Shown here: piece by piece, positions 23,881-35,647 of the stretch
How the letters are laid out: every line of letters begins with the position of its first letter
Numbering within the stretch: the first letter of the stretch is position 1
DNA from: Gelatoporia subvermispora B
Taxonomy: Eukaryota > Basidiomycota > Agaricomycetes > Polyporales > Gelatoporiaceae
Length of the DNA stretch: 64,000 nt
Direction: 5' to 3'
Assembly: GCA_000320605.2 (NCBI GenBank)
Contig: KB445798.1
Location: forward strand, 376,898 to 440,897
Program-made: the position numbers and the translations under genes
Notes under the pieces: generated by a model
The model's database searches: none
What the model saw: only the letters and a program-made list of their open reading frames with translations
What the model was told of the DNA's origin: nothing

Positions 23881-25481
23881 TCAGACGCCATCGTCGAGGA
23901 AGTAAACTGATGGACCTGTGGAGACTTGGTTGTGACCCCACAGGGTCGAGTCCGTAAGCTCAGTGTCGTTGTCGCTGACGCCCTGGTTGACATCTCTTCC
24001 ACCTGTCCTACGGCTATTGAAGTCGCGCAAATTGAACATCAGACGTGTCATCAAGATACTCGATAGGCTGGTGAAAATGGTATCAGAGTCGTGCGATTCA
24101 TGCGAGGTGAGGATATAGAGCTTTACACATTGCAGAGTGTCAATAGAAGGCCTCTCTGCTCTGGCTGAAGTCATAGTTAGCTAACAGGACTAACCAGGGT
24201 AATCTGGACTCACCGGAAGGAAGGGCTAGTACCCACGAGATATGATTACCAGTGCTTCTGGAATGACTTCCTGATCACGCACCAGAATGGTGACAATGTT
24301 GACGATGTTCATCACGACCATGATTCCATAGTAGGCGGCCCCTAGTCAATGCAGACTGTATCAGTCATCAGTCATCACAATGCCATAGCCCAGCACGTAC
24401 CATCTCTGAGGAAGACTCGAAAGATAGATGTGCGCAAGAGACCTCTTGAGCATATACCTTTTGCGACAGTTAGGACAAACACAGTCGTGTCGAAGACCAT
24501 TACAACAGCCCACGGCGCTATCAAGCCTATATTGACAGGAACATTAAATTGGAAGAAGCCCAGGGATCATTATGACCACGTACGCTCTCCCCTGCATTGC
24601 ATTAAATCAGCTGAAAATTTGCACGTCTCATGAACCAGGTTATGCATACTGATTTGCGGTTAATGATAGGTCACAAGCGTGCAGGGGGAATGGAGTGATT
24701 GTATCATCTGAAGTTTCGTCCGCTCCGAGGACACTCCACTGGTCGACCATCAGCATCCTCCATACAGAACGGCAGTTGGCAATTCATGAGCTCACAGCAG
24801 CCATCCCTACCCCCGTGCAAATGAGTGTAATGAGGAGGGCGAGTATTCGCTTGTTTCCCTCGTACAAGGCGTAGGTTCGTAGCGTCAGAAGCCCTTGGAA
24901 AAATCAGCCAGTGTCATCTCACAGGTTCACCCGTGCCTCAGCACCTGCTACAATGGCCTGTATAATGGCTACGAAGTACTGGTGAAACACTTGTAGGCGA
25001 CGGCATCTGTTATTCGAGGTCAAGATTGATTGAGATGTTGTGAGCACCATACAGCTTACTGCTGCATACAATGTAATACTGAGAACGATGAGACGATGAT
25101 GGACGGAACTACTCACTGACTCTCCGATGTTGCCAAAGAACTCGATGATTATGGGTACAGCGCCAAGCAGCACGAGATAGCGGTTGAACATGAAGAGCAC
25201 AGAGGCAAATGAGAGCGTCACGTGAGGCCAGAAAACCTCGATCTCAACGGAAATAGTAGCCAAAAACTCATAACAGAGAATGCCTGTAGGCGGACAGTTA
25301 TACATGGTTTAGATAACGGTGCTGTAAAATGGACACTAACTGACAGCCGCAAGTGAGCAGAATCTGCTGACTTGGATGCCATATACACTAGACAAAGGAG
25401 CTCAGTAAGGTAATACCTGAGACACCTGGACACTTACGTTGAGACAGCCGCATCATAAGCACTTGCATCTGCTGTCGACAT
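23881..25481 (-). CDS. DUF6533-type multi-pass membrane protein, copy 2
   Basis: It starts MSTADASAYDAAVST at 25481. An intron with donor GTAAGT is followed by VYGIQVSRFCSLAAVS. A second intron leads to ILCYEFLATISVEIEVFWPH and LSFASVLFMFNRYLVLLG, the DUF6533 signature. Here a donor GA|GTCAGT joins in frame to the exon encoding CRRLQVFHQYFVAIIQAIVA. Later exons encode LLTLRTYALYEGNKRILALL, then PWAVVMVFDTTVFVLTVAKG, then GAAYYGIMVVMNIVNIVTIL and LSSILMTRLMFNLR, each hydrophobic and membrane-like. The C-terminus is polar and ends at 23881. Compared with copy 1 the splice sites are better preserved. Function in the family is unknown. A stop after the VRDQEVIPEAL region must be spliced out, so the 3' exon structure is tentative. 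Confidence 0.65.
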
Positions 25482-25850
25482 TCGGGTAGCACTGAGTCGT
25501 TGGTATGTTGGGGAAGGGACTCCGTCTGCTTATTTGTATGGGAGGCCGAAATATAAGGCACCAATGACACCAGAAATAGAGCGAAGTGACAGTGCTGAAG
25601 GACATGTGCCATGCCACCGTCAAGACGTCTTGAGTGTGGAAGGCTCAGTTAGGACCAGTCAGGACAATCCATTGCAGCAAGATCGTCGACGCCTTGACAA
25701 TCGTGCGACTCGTTCTAATTTTAGTTGGGTTCCATCACAGACAGAATTGCCCTGGCCATCTGAAGGCGATAAGGCGGCGGCGAATGAGCATGCGCCTACG
25801 TGTCGAGCGCCTACGACCGGCGAAATTGAGCGCCAGCTCAATCTGAACTT

Positions 25851-26948
25851 TATTAGACCGCATTCCCAATGCGATTGCGAAGAAGGGAATGTTTGGGTAG
25901 GTATTTATTTTCAAATGTTACAGATCGACGGCAAAAATTGCTCCTAATCTACGCAGACATGATACGGGCATGATTTCGATCGCTGATCCTGACAATTCCT
26001 GGCCATCTTCGGAACCCGTTTGCAACCATGTCAAGGCGGGCAGATTGGGCACTATATCAGAGACCCATACATTGCCCTATAACATGATCGGACGTACAGT
26101 CATATGCCAGTCGAACCCCAATATTACGGTTTACGGTAGAACTCTCAAGCCCAGTCAAGACACAACGTCGCCTTACATAGGCACCGAGGTCTGTGATGTG
26201 ATGCGTTCCTTCAATGCTGTCGTATGTGCCTGAGATAGCGACACATAAGCTTGGTGCGTTATGAGCTGGTGATAATACAGTGAGTTTCATACCGAAGCGC
26301 GAGTACGTTGGATCCCGGAGTCCACCCAAACAGAAAGGATCTGACCAAGTTATGCACCAATAAACGAACCTTCCAACATTCGACAGCAGCACGTCGACAA
26401 AAAATTTCAGTCTAATCCATCAGCAGTCTTCCTTCTAGAGGGCTATCACATTTGCCGTAAATATCTATGCCAATGTCCGGTAAGTCTCGAGCAGCGCATC
26501 TCAAGGCGCTCACTTCGTAAAGCAGTAATACATGATACCCTCGACATCCCAAGGAAGAAGATGTATTGCTTTGAACTTCAAACTACTTCGACCAAGTCAT
26601 TTAACAGTATAATGCGGAGCTTCTCAGATATAGCCGAACGTCCTAAAGGAGACTCGAGGTATGTGCGCTGAAAGCAAGCCATGCTATATATACGATAAGG
26701 ACGAGCGTCTGTTAACGCATCGGTAACATATCTTCATCGATGAGACCGATCTGCGGTGATCATATGTATGGAATAGTACTGCTAACGAGGGACAAAGCGA
26801 TAGTCCAGAACTCGAGAAGGCGTTGTTGAGACCAATTCACATACAATGTCACATTTCGACTAATCCGGATTTGGGGTCATATTCCTGACAATGCCTGCGA
26901 GAGAACTTACACGTCAGTGGCTCAATAATGCGGTTGGTATGAGGGGCC
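25851..26948. other. Spacer without recognised gene
   Basis: There are only short overlapping open frames without family motifs. The last 90 bases or so before the F-box stop resemble the 3' flank of the F-box gene at 54.55-54.65 kb, so the duplicated segment reaches slightly beyond the coding end. Confidence 0.4.
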
Positions 26949-27935
26949 TCACTTTGCTCTCATGTGGTAAGTAATGAAGGCCTCACTATGATGTAACTCG
27001 TTAAAGCATCGCCATCTGAGTGCTACTTTGACCATGGCGAAGCAGATCCTATACGTCGTCTTGGGACTGGATGTGTCCTCCGTCGTGATGTGCGAGGTCT
27101 GCGCAAGGTATGAAGCATGCTCAGTGCGCTGGTACGGGTCATTAGGCTCCTTATTAAGACTGAGACGAAGGAATGGGGGACCAGCCAAGTCATGGTCATT
27201 ATGAAGTATATGCTTGGACTCGACGCGCGATTTCCTATGATTAGAACATTCAACGTTGATGCTGATACGGGGAATCGTTCTACATACCGATACAAAAGCA
27301 TATCAGTATGCCACTGCTGCTCATCATGCACGTGGCGCACCTGGAGGTAACGTTAGTTTGAACTGACGTACAGGGAGTATTGCACGCACCAGCCCAGCCC
27401 AGCTCCATTTCTCTGGAGCGGGCAGACGCGGGTTGCCGCACATGCACACTAGCTGTCCCGTCTTGACCAACCGATTCAAATCGTCTATCGTCATATTCCT
27501 GCGCTCCGGCTCATCAAATTTGAGCATAACGAGGCAGTCATTTACCATGCAGACCCTGACGAAGAGTAATGCTGCGTATTGAGGCTCGATCAAGTCGGAA
27601 GGGCATGAAGGAAGGTCTGGGATGCTGCATAAGGCAGCGTGCCACATCAGCCTAGCCTGCTTAGACAACAACATGTCTCGTAACCCCTTGGATATGCGTG
27701 CCAATTGAATCAAAGTCAGTGGATACGACCACGACGCAATCTGGTGAGAAGTCAGCATATACAAGGAGAAGGAGCATTCTACCTAGTACCTCGAGGAAGA
27801 GATCAATGGGCATTTCCATAAATTTGGCCAAACGACCCTGGCGGGCATTTCTCCTCTGCTTAGAGCCTGAATATGGACCGCATTTGAGGAACTACTCCGG
27901 AACGCTCGGGATTTCTGACTGACGACGAGATCCAT
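26949..27935 (-). pseudogene. F-box gene with central deletion and frameshift
   Basis: Read on the minus strand it starts MDLVVSQKSRAFR, parallel to MQPIVSHKSRAFR of the full gene at 57.2 kb. A one-base change then shifts frame before RQGRLAKFMEMPIDLFLE, the start of the F-box. After a short intron, IASWSYPLTLIQLARISKGL and RDMLLSKQARLMWHAAL complete the F-box, and QYAALLFVRVCMV follows. The frame then jumps directly to MTIDDLNRLVKTGQLVCMCG and WSWAGLV, omitting the cysteine motif, the coiled region and the HAHW region (about 250 residues in the relative). A final intron (GTATGT to ATAG) joins to DHDLAGPPFLR. F-box proteins recruit substrates to SCF ubiquitin ligases through Skp1. The missing centre probably removes the substrate-binding part. 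A shortened functional protein is possible only if the early frameshift is avoided by splicing. Confidence 0.6.
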
Positions 27936-28136
27936 GTTGAGTGCGTGGCAAAACGCATCGATTAAGGCGCTCAAACACACCACTTCCTCATATGAACCAA
28001 TCACAAGCGAAGCACTTGATACTCCCACGGGTTCGAGGTAGGAGGAGGAGTTTTGTATTCGATGACGAATGACAAAGTACGAGCGCAGACCGTAGTCGGA
28101 ATATCCACTTTGCGAAAGTATCCATCACATCGAAAA

Positions 28137-28560
28137 TCAGTGACCAATGATGCCGAGTTGTCGGCTGATATGGCCCCTTCAAATACATGATGTCCTCGTC
28201 AGTTAGCTTCAGCCTTTCATGTGCACGCCCTCTACGATCTGACATCGGCATCAGAACATACACAGTCAGTAGAGCATTGCATCGCTCACAGCATATATCC
28301 CGCAGATTCTGCGGATTCGTCGTACCAAGTATAGGCGCTGTGACAAGTACAGCGTCCAACGCGCCAGTATGTTGCAGAACGGCACGAGAAAATGATCATG
28401 AAACACCAGAGCGCACCGTCTTTGAATTTGAGAGCTCCCACGTGATTGCAACTTGCGCCATGCTCACGCCACGTTTCTCCGTCATTTCGACGCGATTGAC
28501 GATCCATTCAATCGGGGCTATCGTGATTCTTCTGGGACTTATGTACATCAAGTTCTTGTC
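28137..28560 (-). pseudogene. Aldo/keto reductase C-terminal fragment
   Basis: Minus-strand reading gives [28 protein letters not shown], then PILGTTNPQNLRDIC, then [18 protein letters not shown]. These match the last three exons of the intact gene at 57.4-59.2 kb. The N-terminal two thirds, with all catalytic tetrad residues, are absent, and an indel near the final exon start breaks the frame. Its position just upstream of an F-box gene on the same strand copies the arrangement at 54.7-59.2 kb. Confidence 0.75.
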
Positions 28561-28678
28561 AAGAGTATGTACAGTGAGATAAAATCATGGACCCGGCTTT
28601 CTCGACCACACTGCTTCCATTCCGCCTCATGAGTACAAGTTGAGACTCGATGCCACGAGAAACTGAGCGGCAGGGATG

Positions 28679-30168
28679 CTAGTTATCAATAATACGAGGT
28701 GGGGCAGGGACCTGCCAGAGTTGTTTTCATGAGACACGCCGGACAGAAGCCTGATTGGTATGACATACCTCGACTATGAGACACAAGTATATGTAAGCCC
28801 AATGCATTCCGTGTTCGTTACCGTATGTTGTGAACGGCAAGGATGCTAGCTCGTTGCACTCGTATCGAGTAACCCACGTCACGGGGAAAACCTCAGTCTT
28901 GAAGTCATGACAGCCCGCAACCAGAAGTTTCCCTCCATAAGAATCCTCGAGCCATTGGCCTGCGCCTCCGTCAGCGTCCTCGGGATTCCATTCCCATCCG
29001 AAGTCGCCAATACGATCGAGCAGGACTTGACCGTGATACGTCATATTGTAAACAACGCGAATTGCAGGAGACAGGCCCATGGCGCTGCAGACGCGGAACA
29101 ACATCGCATCGCTGCCCTTGAGCCGATGCTCGAACTGCCCCAGGTCTGTCTTCGTCGGATCCTTCCTGTCACAGGGATACTCGTGGCGCAAGCCGAATCC
29201 GAGGGTACCCCCGTTCGGCATGAATGACTCATCCTGGAGCAGAGTCCGGAGAGCGGATTCGAACACAACCTCGTTGGCTGGCGGACTGCGCGCGACAGCG
29301 AGGCCCTCGCTCGTAGGGATTGCATCGACGCTGGCGGAGTTGTAGAGATTGTACGTCACCGTGACACGGTAGCCAGATATGACGGGGGCGACCTCATGTT
29401 CGACATCACTGAAGAAGGCGGTGTACCCAATGCAAGACTCCTGGGCATCCGCAAGGGCAGTCGCGGAGTCGATCGTCCACTCCGCACCTTCATGACGAAG
29501 TTTGAGTGCCCCTCCATCGTACTTGGCAGGGAAGACCAGGACGAGGGAACCAAACATCTCCTGGCCACGCGGAGTGTCCTTGTGAGCCTTGAAGAATGAC
29601 CCAGGGCCTGGCATGTGGAACATATAAGATCGCGAACGATGGCTCTCAGGTAGATAGGCGCATACCGTAGACGTTGAGTTTGTACAGCTCAGCCCGGATG
29701 GGCCTGTCATTCTCTCCTTCGAGCAGGTCGCCTCGAACGGCATCCAGGAGTCCGCAGCAAAGCGGATCAAATTTAATGGAAAAGTACTTCGAATCCAATT
29801 TCCCGGCCTTCCTGTACGACTCGTCATAGATGTCCTGATCTCCCCTGCCGAATGTGGCTGGGTCGCAAACCTCTGCGAGATGCTTCAACTTGTCCTCGGA
29901 GGGATTGTTGAAGTCGATGCGTCTGAAACGTGTGCGGCTGTGAGCATAAAGCCAGGGATGTTATTCGAAAGATCACGAACTCGGCATTGCCTGTCTTGCC
30001 GTAGTACAGTATCAAGTCCTCGGCGTGGAGCTTGAAGACACCGCTGCAGAAAGGCGGCCTGGCCTTGAAAGCATCTGCAAGCACTTGGACCATCGGGTCG
30101 GAAGGCGGTTGGGTGTCAGGCTCAGCATCGCTGTAGGTGTTCGATTCGTAGTCGCTGTAGTCGATCAT
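28679..30168 (-). CDS. 2-oxoglutarate/Fe(II)-dependent oxygenase (prolyl-4-hydroxylase-like), copy 1
   Basis: Four exons (30168-29981, 29922-29666, 29607-28769, 28711-28679) give 438 residues. The double-stranded beta-helix core carries the iron ligands in FFKAHKDTPRG (His about 157, Asp about 159) and FFSDVEHEV (His about 219). The 2-oxoglutarate-binding Arg is in SGYRVTVTYNLY (about 229). Such enzymes couple 2-oxoglutarate decarboxylation to hydroxylation of protein or small-molecule substrates; the substrate is unknown here. The tiny last exon (11 codons, VPAPPRIID) is shared with both paralogues. An ATG at 30201 is in frame, but it lies only a few bases from a TATA box, so the start at 30168 is preferred. 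No signal peptide is seen. Confidence 0.85.
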
Positions 30169-30206
30169 GGTGGGAGGTCGTCCTGTCAAGCCATCCGACA
30201 ACCCAA

Positions 30207-30213
30207 CTTTATA
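30207..30213 (-). promoter_or_regulatory. TATA box of oxygenase copy 1
   Basis: TATAAAG on the minus strand lies about 40 bases before the chosen start codon. Its position argues against using the upstream ATG at 30201. About 230 bases further upstream, a block (GTGAGTCACTTCGGTTC) is shared with the region upstream of copy 2 near 37233. Confidence 0.5.
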
Positions 30214-31903
30214 CGTTGGCGAGCACCCCGCGTCCCCTTTATCGCGCCTCGAGGTGTAGGGTAATTATTCCACGTAGCAAAGACTCGAAATGAATAATGC
30301 GAGCGAGGCCCATGCGAGCGAGGCCTGGACGTAGCCACCGGAACCCACTCATGATCTTCATAATGCTGCCGAATATAGACAACCAGGTAGTAAAAAAAGT
30401 CCGTTCTCGTTGAACCGAAGTGACTCACATGGGAGTCTTTTCCTTGTATAGGATTGTGGGACCATTGGGATCCGCCTTCCACTGGTTGTCCAGGCATCCG
30501 TGCGCGCAATCAGGCATCCGGAGGGTCGTTGCTGTTCGTTTGACAACTTAACTTGGCATCGGAGCTTGAGGCTGTGTGGCTCACGCACGACAGAGATCAC
30601 CTTTGTAACATTGGGAGGCACTCACAACGCATCATAATAGGTTACTTGCGCCCATTTCAGCCAAACGCTGGTGACTCACCTGGGAACAACTACTGCATTT
30701 GCCTCTTCGGAGTTCGAGAAGGGCGACCTCATGTTGTATGAAGTCACAGCCGAACACACGCAATCCTAGGGAGAACATGATGGCCGTTATTGTCTTATCT
30801 GATGGACAAGGGCAATGTCCGAATTTGGCTATGTTCTCGGGCTACACAAGGCGAGGATGTGTGGGCGGCTCTCTCTCCTGTTCCTTATTCGCTCAGGCCA
30901 CAATCTTGCGCGTGCTCGGCATGCATCTTGATAGGGTTCAAGGATGCGCGTTAGCACAGGCGTTTGAAGTGCGGTCATAAGACGCATGTCGGATTGGATC
31001 CGACCGTGTAGAGCTTACGGCACTAAAGACAGTGTACCTGAGGCGGGCCCAGTATATGCAGACATGAGTGTCAGAATCATCACAAGCTCATCCTCCCTGC
31101 GCTATCGGGTGATGCAAACCAAGCCCGCATTCCAGCCTGGCCCCGGAGATAAGGAACACTCGCCTAGAAAGAAAAGAGCCCGGAAGTTTTCTGACGAAGC
31201 TCCTAATTGCCCCATTCGGTATCGAGAACAAATGAAAGCTTTGCTGCACTCTGCGTGCTATGACTGCGGCAGTGCGGCGCCTTGGCTCTTAGAGTCCTGA
31301 AAGCCTGATCCATCGGAGCGGCGAACTGCAACACGACGCGCGTGTCGAACGCGCTCTCGCTTGCGGCACGTCGCTCAGTCACGTGCTTCATTCGCGCACT
31401 CATGTCGCGTGCCTGGATCGCCGTCCCGAAGCTCGAGATTCGAACTCGAGACTCGAACAACGCGGTTTGACGAGAATGTGTTTCGTTGACAGGTTGGAGA
31501 TCCTCGTAGCTCCGATGGCTCCAGCACGAATGACATATGGAGCACAACGTGGGTGTATTGTTCGGCATCTTGGACAAACATCACTACAGAAGTCGCAAGT
31601 CACATCCGTTGCAACGCATGTCCCGCCCAGGAATGACTACGAGGTCTGGATTTGATGAGCAGTCGGCCCTGGCAGCCACCATCAATCCGCTGACTGGCAG
31701 ACGGGTAGCTCAACGGCCTCAAACCTCAGAACGTATGATGAAATCGTGAAAATGCAAAAAATGTCCCTGGTAAGTTACATGCACATGCGTATAGATAAAA
31801 CAGCGACAACAAGCATCAGACAAGGGGGGTAGGATGTGCCCTTTCTTTTCCTCTACACAATGCAATATGATACATTCAGTACATCGCAACGCCGCGGCCG
31901 GGC
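30214..31903. other. Promoter-side spacer and unassigned sequence
   Basis: The first 300 bases are upstream sequence shared with the other oxygenase copies. The rest holds only short opposing frames. A 124-codon minus-strand frame at 31203-31577 starts with an ATG but has no recognisable motif and no partner elsewhere in the window. I do not call it. Confidence 0.4.
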
Positions 31904-32823
31904 TCACGCCTGCGCGCCGAACGAGTGCGTGTTGTCCGAGTATGGGTACTGGGTCGTCGGGTTGAGCAGGCCCTGCTTCGGGTTCGATTCCGCGCGCGAG
32001 TACGCGGCGTAGTAGTCGCGGCTGTCGTCGAGCTGCTCGGCGTAGCGTCCGATCACGACGGCAACGTCTGCAGCGGCGGGTCAGTGTACGGTTCATTCTG
32101 GTGGTTGGCAGCTCAAGAGCAACATCCGTCATGCCAAGTCCTACGCAGGCAGCGTGTGCTTCGCGCCCGCTGTCACGTGCGGGACAGGACGACAGACATA
32201 GACAGATGTGCGGCTGCGGCGCGAAAGGACACTCACAGAGCGTGATGAAGACGTCGACAACGACAGCGACGGTCGCGACGACCTTCTCCCAGAGCTTGAG
32301 GTTCAGCGCGCAGCTGTGCTTGTTGCCCTGGTCGTCCGTGAATTCGCAGTTCTTTGTCTTGCCCGAGAACACGGCATAGAGGAACACGCCGCCGCCCGCG
32401 AGTGTCAGGAGGAACACGACCCAGACGAGCGCCGAGTACGCCTTGATGAACCGCCTGTTTGCTCCAATCGCGCCGATGAAGCTGAGTAAAAGCGTGTGTC
32501 AGCTTCGGCCGAGGATCGGAATTCAGGTGGGACCCACCCGAACAGCGAGATGAGCGCGATGACGGTGAAGATGGAGCCGGCGACGATGACCACGATCTTC
32601 GAATCCGAGGACACGTCTGTGAACCCAGAAGCGTGGTGGTCGACCTCTGCTCAGATGCCATCAGATTCCTTGTTCGTGGAAGGTGTAAGACGCGCAACAT
32701 ACCCCAGAGAATGTACCATGCGAGCGCGGCCGCCGCCCCACTTGCGACGAGAGTCAGCAGCGACATCAGGAACGCCGCCGCGCGGACAGGGATACAGCAG
32801 CAGAAGTGTCTTGAGGGTGCCAT
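31904..32823 (-). CDS. Four-transmembrane protein (fungal tetraspan-like)
   Basis: Exons 32823-32703, 32616-32538, 32481-32237 and 32067-31904 splice to 202 residues. Four hydrophobic segments are visible: AAFLMSLLTLVASGAAAALA (about residues 15-40); IVVIVAGSIFTVIALISLFG (about 48-67); AYSALVWVVFLLTLAGGGVF (about 80-105); and VVATVAVVVDVFITL (about 135-150). A loop between segments 3 and 4 has two cysteines (NCEFTDDQGNKHSC) that could form a disulphide. A Tyr-rich cytoplasmic tail, SRDYYAAYSRAESNPKQG, ends the protein. The layout is typical of small four-pass proteins widespread in Agaricomycetes; the classical tetraspanin CCG motif is not seen. The role is unknown. High G+C and strong codon bias set it apart from the decayed neighbours and suggest a conserved, expressed gene. 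Confidence 0.8.
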
Positions 32824-35647
32824 CGTGATATTCTTATCTTTACGCGTTCAAAAGATTAAAATTTGAGTGTTGAAAGGGAGGAAACGTCCGCCGCTGCACG
32901 CAAACGCGAAGGAGAAAAGGGGAAGGGGGTGGGCTGCGCGCAAAAAACCGCGGACGAAAGCAAAGTGCAGGACCATCACGCTCGCCTGATGCTTTTAAGG
33001 CGGCATACGGCGGTGATGGGGCGGCGATGGCGGTGCGGCGCGCGTGCGAGCAGTGCGCGTCCGGAAAACGCGCTCGGGCTGCACGGCTGCGCTGCCTGCG
33101 CAGCGTCCAGATTCGCCCGCACAGCTTTCGATCTTGGCTCTGATCCCGCGTCCGCCACCCGCCAGGCGCGGTCTTGGCTCCCGGGCCGCCACAATGCTTC
33201 AAAGTCCGCCGCGCACTAGAGGCTGCTTCCAAGGACCGCACAAACTCCGACACCCAGGAATGGAAGTTAGTGGCGCGAGCGCGGGTCTGGTGGGAACCAT
33301 CCCCTTCCGGCGAACGCTGGCGAGTATTGCATCCGGGGGCGGCGCGCCCACAGACTCACGCCAGCCAGCGGTGTCGCGAGATGTTCCTTGTGTCGCTTGT
33401 CGAGGCGAAGTGGCTCCCCTGGCAGTGGTGTGCTGATGCCAGGGTCGCAGTGGCTCATAGCCAGCCGCCACGCAGATCCTCGTCGCGCAGCCGCAGCAGG
33501 TCGCAGCCTCGTCGCCAGCGTCCCCGGGCCTCTCCGCGAGGCTCTTCCGGACCTGTGCGTTCGGTCAACAAAACAAGTTGCGCGATGTCCGTATCTTGGC
33601 GAGCGCACACAAAGAGCGAGATGCCGCACCTGTGGACGAATTCCCAGAGCCTGGAGGCACAGAGCAGCGGTGCCGTACTGCCGAGTATAGTAACGGGATG
33701 ACTGCGCACCGCCTTCGTTCCTGGGCGTGGCAAAATACTAACCTGCCTTCCGCCTGCGCTGCACTTGATGAGGTCTTGGCCGTGTCAGTTGCTCTTCAAC
33801 GTGCCGGGTTGTGAACATTGTTCAAGAGCTTCAAGAGCAAAGAAGGCAAGCGCATTTCAGACGACATGGAAGCCCACACTATAGACGCTCAAGCAGCGCC
33901 GCCACCGCCACTTTTGTTCTGAACTTCTCTGGTCGTTCTATCTCCATCGCCTGTTCACAATGCCGACGCTCTCATCATATCAGCATGGCTTATGGGCGGA
34001 CCGACCTTGCTACTCAGACTCGTGCGCAAGGATTCTGAATAGTGTACTGTTACGTTCACCGGTCTTTTTCTGCAGCCGACTTCTATCATCGAACCTCTGG
34101 GCTGGTCACTACCACAGCTTGAAATTGCAACGATCGATTATAATGCTCCCAATTTCTAGCAAGCTGGTTGGCGCAATGCGCAATCGGCTACCTCTCTTGC
34201 TCCGTGCCCGCGGCTTCTTGGCAGAACCGCGTTGCGCCCCTCTTGTCCGAGTGGCGAAAAAACAACTCTCTAGCTATTCTGCGAACCTGCCTATCGTGGC
34301 TGTATGATGTTTCCCTGCCCCTCCTAGTTTTCCGAACTCGCACCTATCCGACCAAATCCTGTCCATGGGACCCCCGAGCGGACAACACAAGCAAGCCGTT
34401 CCTCGCACGAGCACTGGAAAGACTGCGGCAAAGCAAACGTCCTATTCATAGATGATTCTTCTCCAAGCCCTTGATCCAATACGCTAAGCTGTACTTGGTC
34501 ACGCTCGAATTTGCTACTGGGATGAGCAGGCCTGTCTAGCCCGTCGTGGAGGATAATGCACTGCCATTGCTGCGGGCGACTCTTCTCGTATCCGGGACGC
34601 CCACTTGAACAAGAACCAGCTCATTGTCCTTCAGAAGTGCCGATAAGGAGGACGTATCTTGAGCGACAAATGTCCCTCCACCTCAGGGCTACCTGCGGTC
34701 TGCTCTCCGAGTCCTCATCTAGGCCTAACACACAAGACGGTTTCACTATACCGCCTCGAACGCTCCCATTTACAGCTCATGCGCAGCGTGTCCATAATCT
34801 CGCCCTCAGAGCCGCGCCGCGTAACTAGGGTCCCCATACTCACGCATCGCTAGCTATACAGGTCGTCAGATGGGCATTCCAGCCGAACGACACTGCATAG
34901 GGGCACACCGCCATATCTCTGAACAATGACGATATATGCGGTAGAGAGCTTAGAAGGTATCATGGCTGCTTACATCCAGCTGCTCAGGAAATGGCAGTTT
35001 TTATCCCGATGGGCCATGCCGCACGGAGGAGAGCAAACGCATACTGCGTCATGCCACAAGCTCACTGCGTCGCTGAGAATGACCTGACCTGGTTACCATT
35101 CGCAGCAGGTGGGTTACATGAAAGCTTCTCGCAAGGCCCGCCGCGGCCCGGCGTCCTGGTCTCCATGGCTCTCGCGGTGTCGTGACTGCAGGAAATCCCC
35201 CGGTACCGGTGGTATCCCGGAGGCTGTAGCGACTGTAAATAGGCTTTCCGGACCCAGGACGATCCATCCGCGTCCTCTTGGGCACGGCCAGGTCCTCTGC
35301 GAAGCGTCATCCAAGCTGTGCACCACGCGTCCATCGCCGTACACCCAGCCCATGCGCCACGACGCCTTCCCCGCAAGGCGAAATTGCGAGTTTGCTGCGT
35401 CTCGCATGACCCGGTGTATGTCCTTGGAAGCTAGGCTGCGATGTGCGCGACTCCACTCAGCGGGACATCAAGTGTGCGATGTTCAAGCGCGAGTTTCCCC
35501 GCCAGATTCGCCGCACGCTGCCGCGGCCGCTCGTGACGACCAAAGGACATGACGATCATCGGACTCGCATGCGTTCTCGTACTACTTAAGCCTCTGCACA
35601 TCCTGACCGTTGTCGGCTGCACCGCTTACCACACCTCGTACCCAGTG
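32824..35647. other. G+C-rich intergenic region
   Basis: The part at 32850-33700 is G+C-rich and purine/pyrimidine-biased near the upstream end of the four-pass gene, so it is probably promoter and 5' leader. Several long open frames on both strands at 33000-33700 and 35050-35550 look like by-products of G+C content. None has a motif or a plausible exon chain. No gene is supported. Confidence 0.4.

Larger units (their letters stand above)
23270..25850. repeat. Segmental duplication partner of 17.75-20.3 kb
   Basis: F-box tail, DUF6533 gene and DUF6533 upstream region occur in the same order and orientation here and at about 17750-20300. The two lie about 5.5 kb apart as direct repeats. Coding exons are better conserved than the flanks, and indels are frequent, so the event is not recent. 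Confidence 0.65.

Noticed and set aside
31980..32010. GGTTCGATTCC resembling a tRNA B box
   Set aside because: It lies inside the last coding exon of the four-pass membrane gene and has no matching A box or acceptor stem. No other convincing tRNA was found.
33174..33701. 175-codon plus-strand frame with an SRSRSR stretch
   Set aside because: It sits in G+C-rich promoter-side sequence with competing frames on both strands, and has no homologous copy or exon chain.
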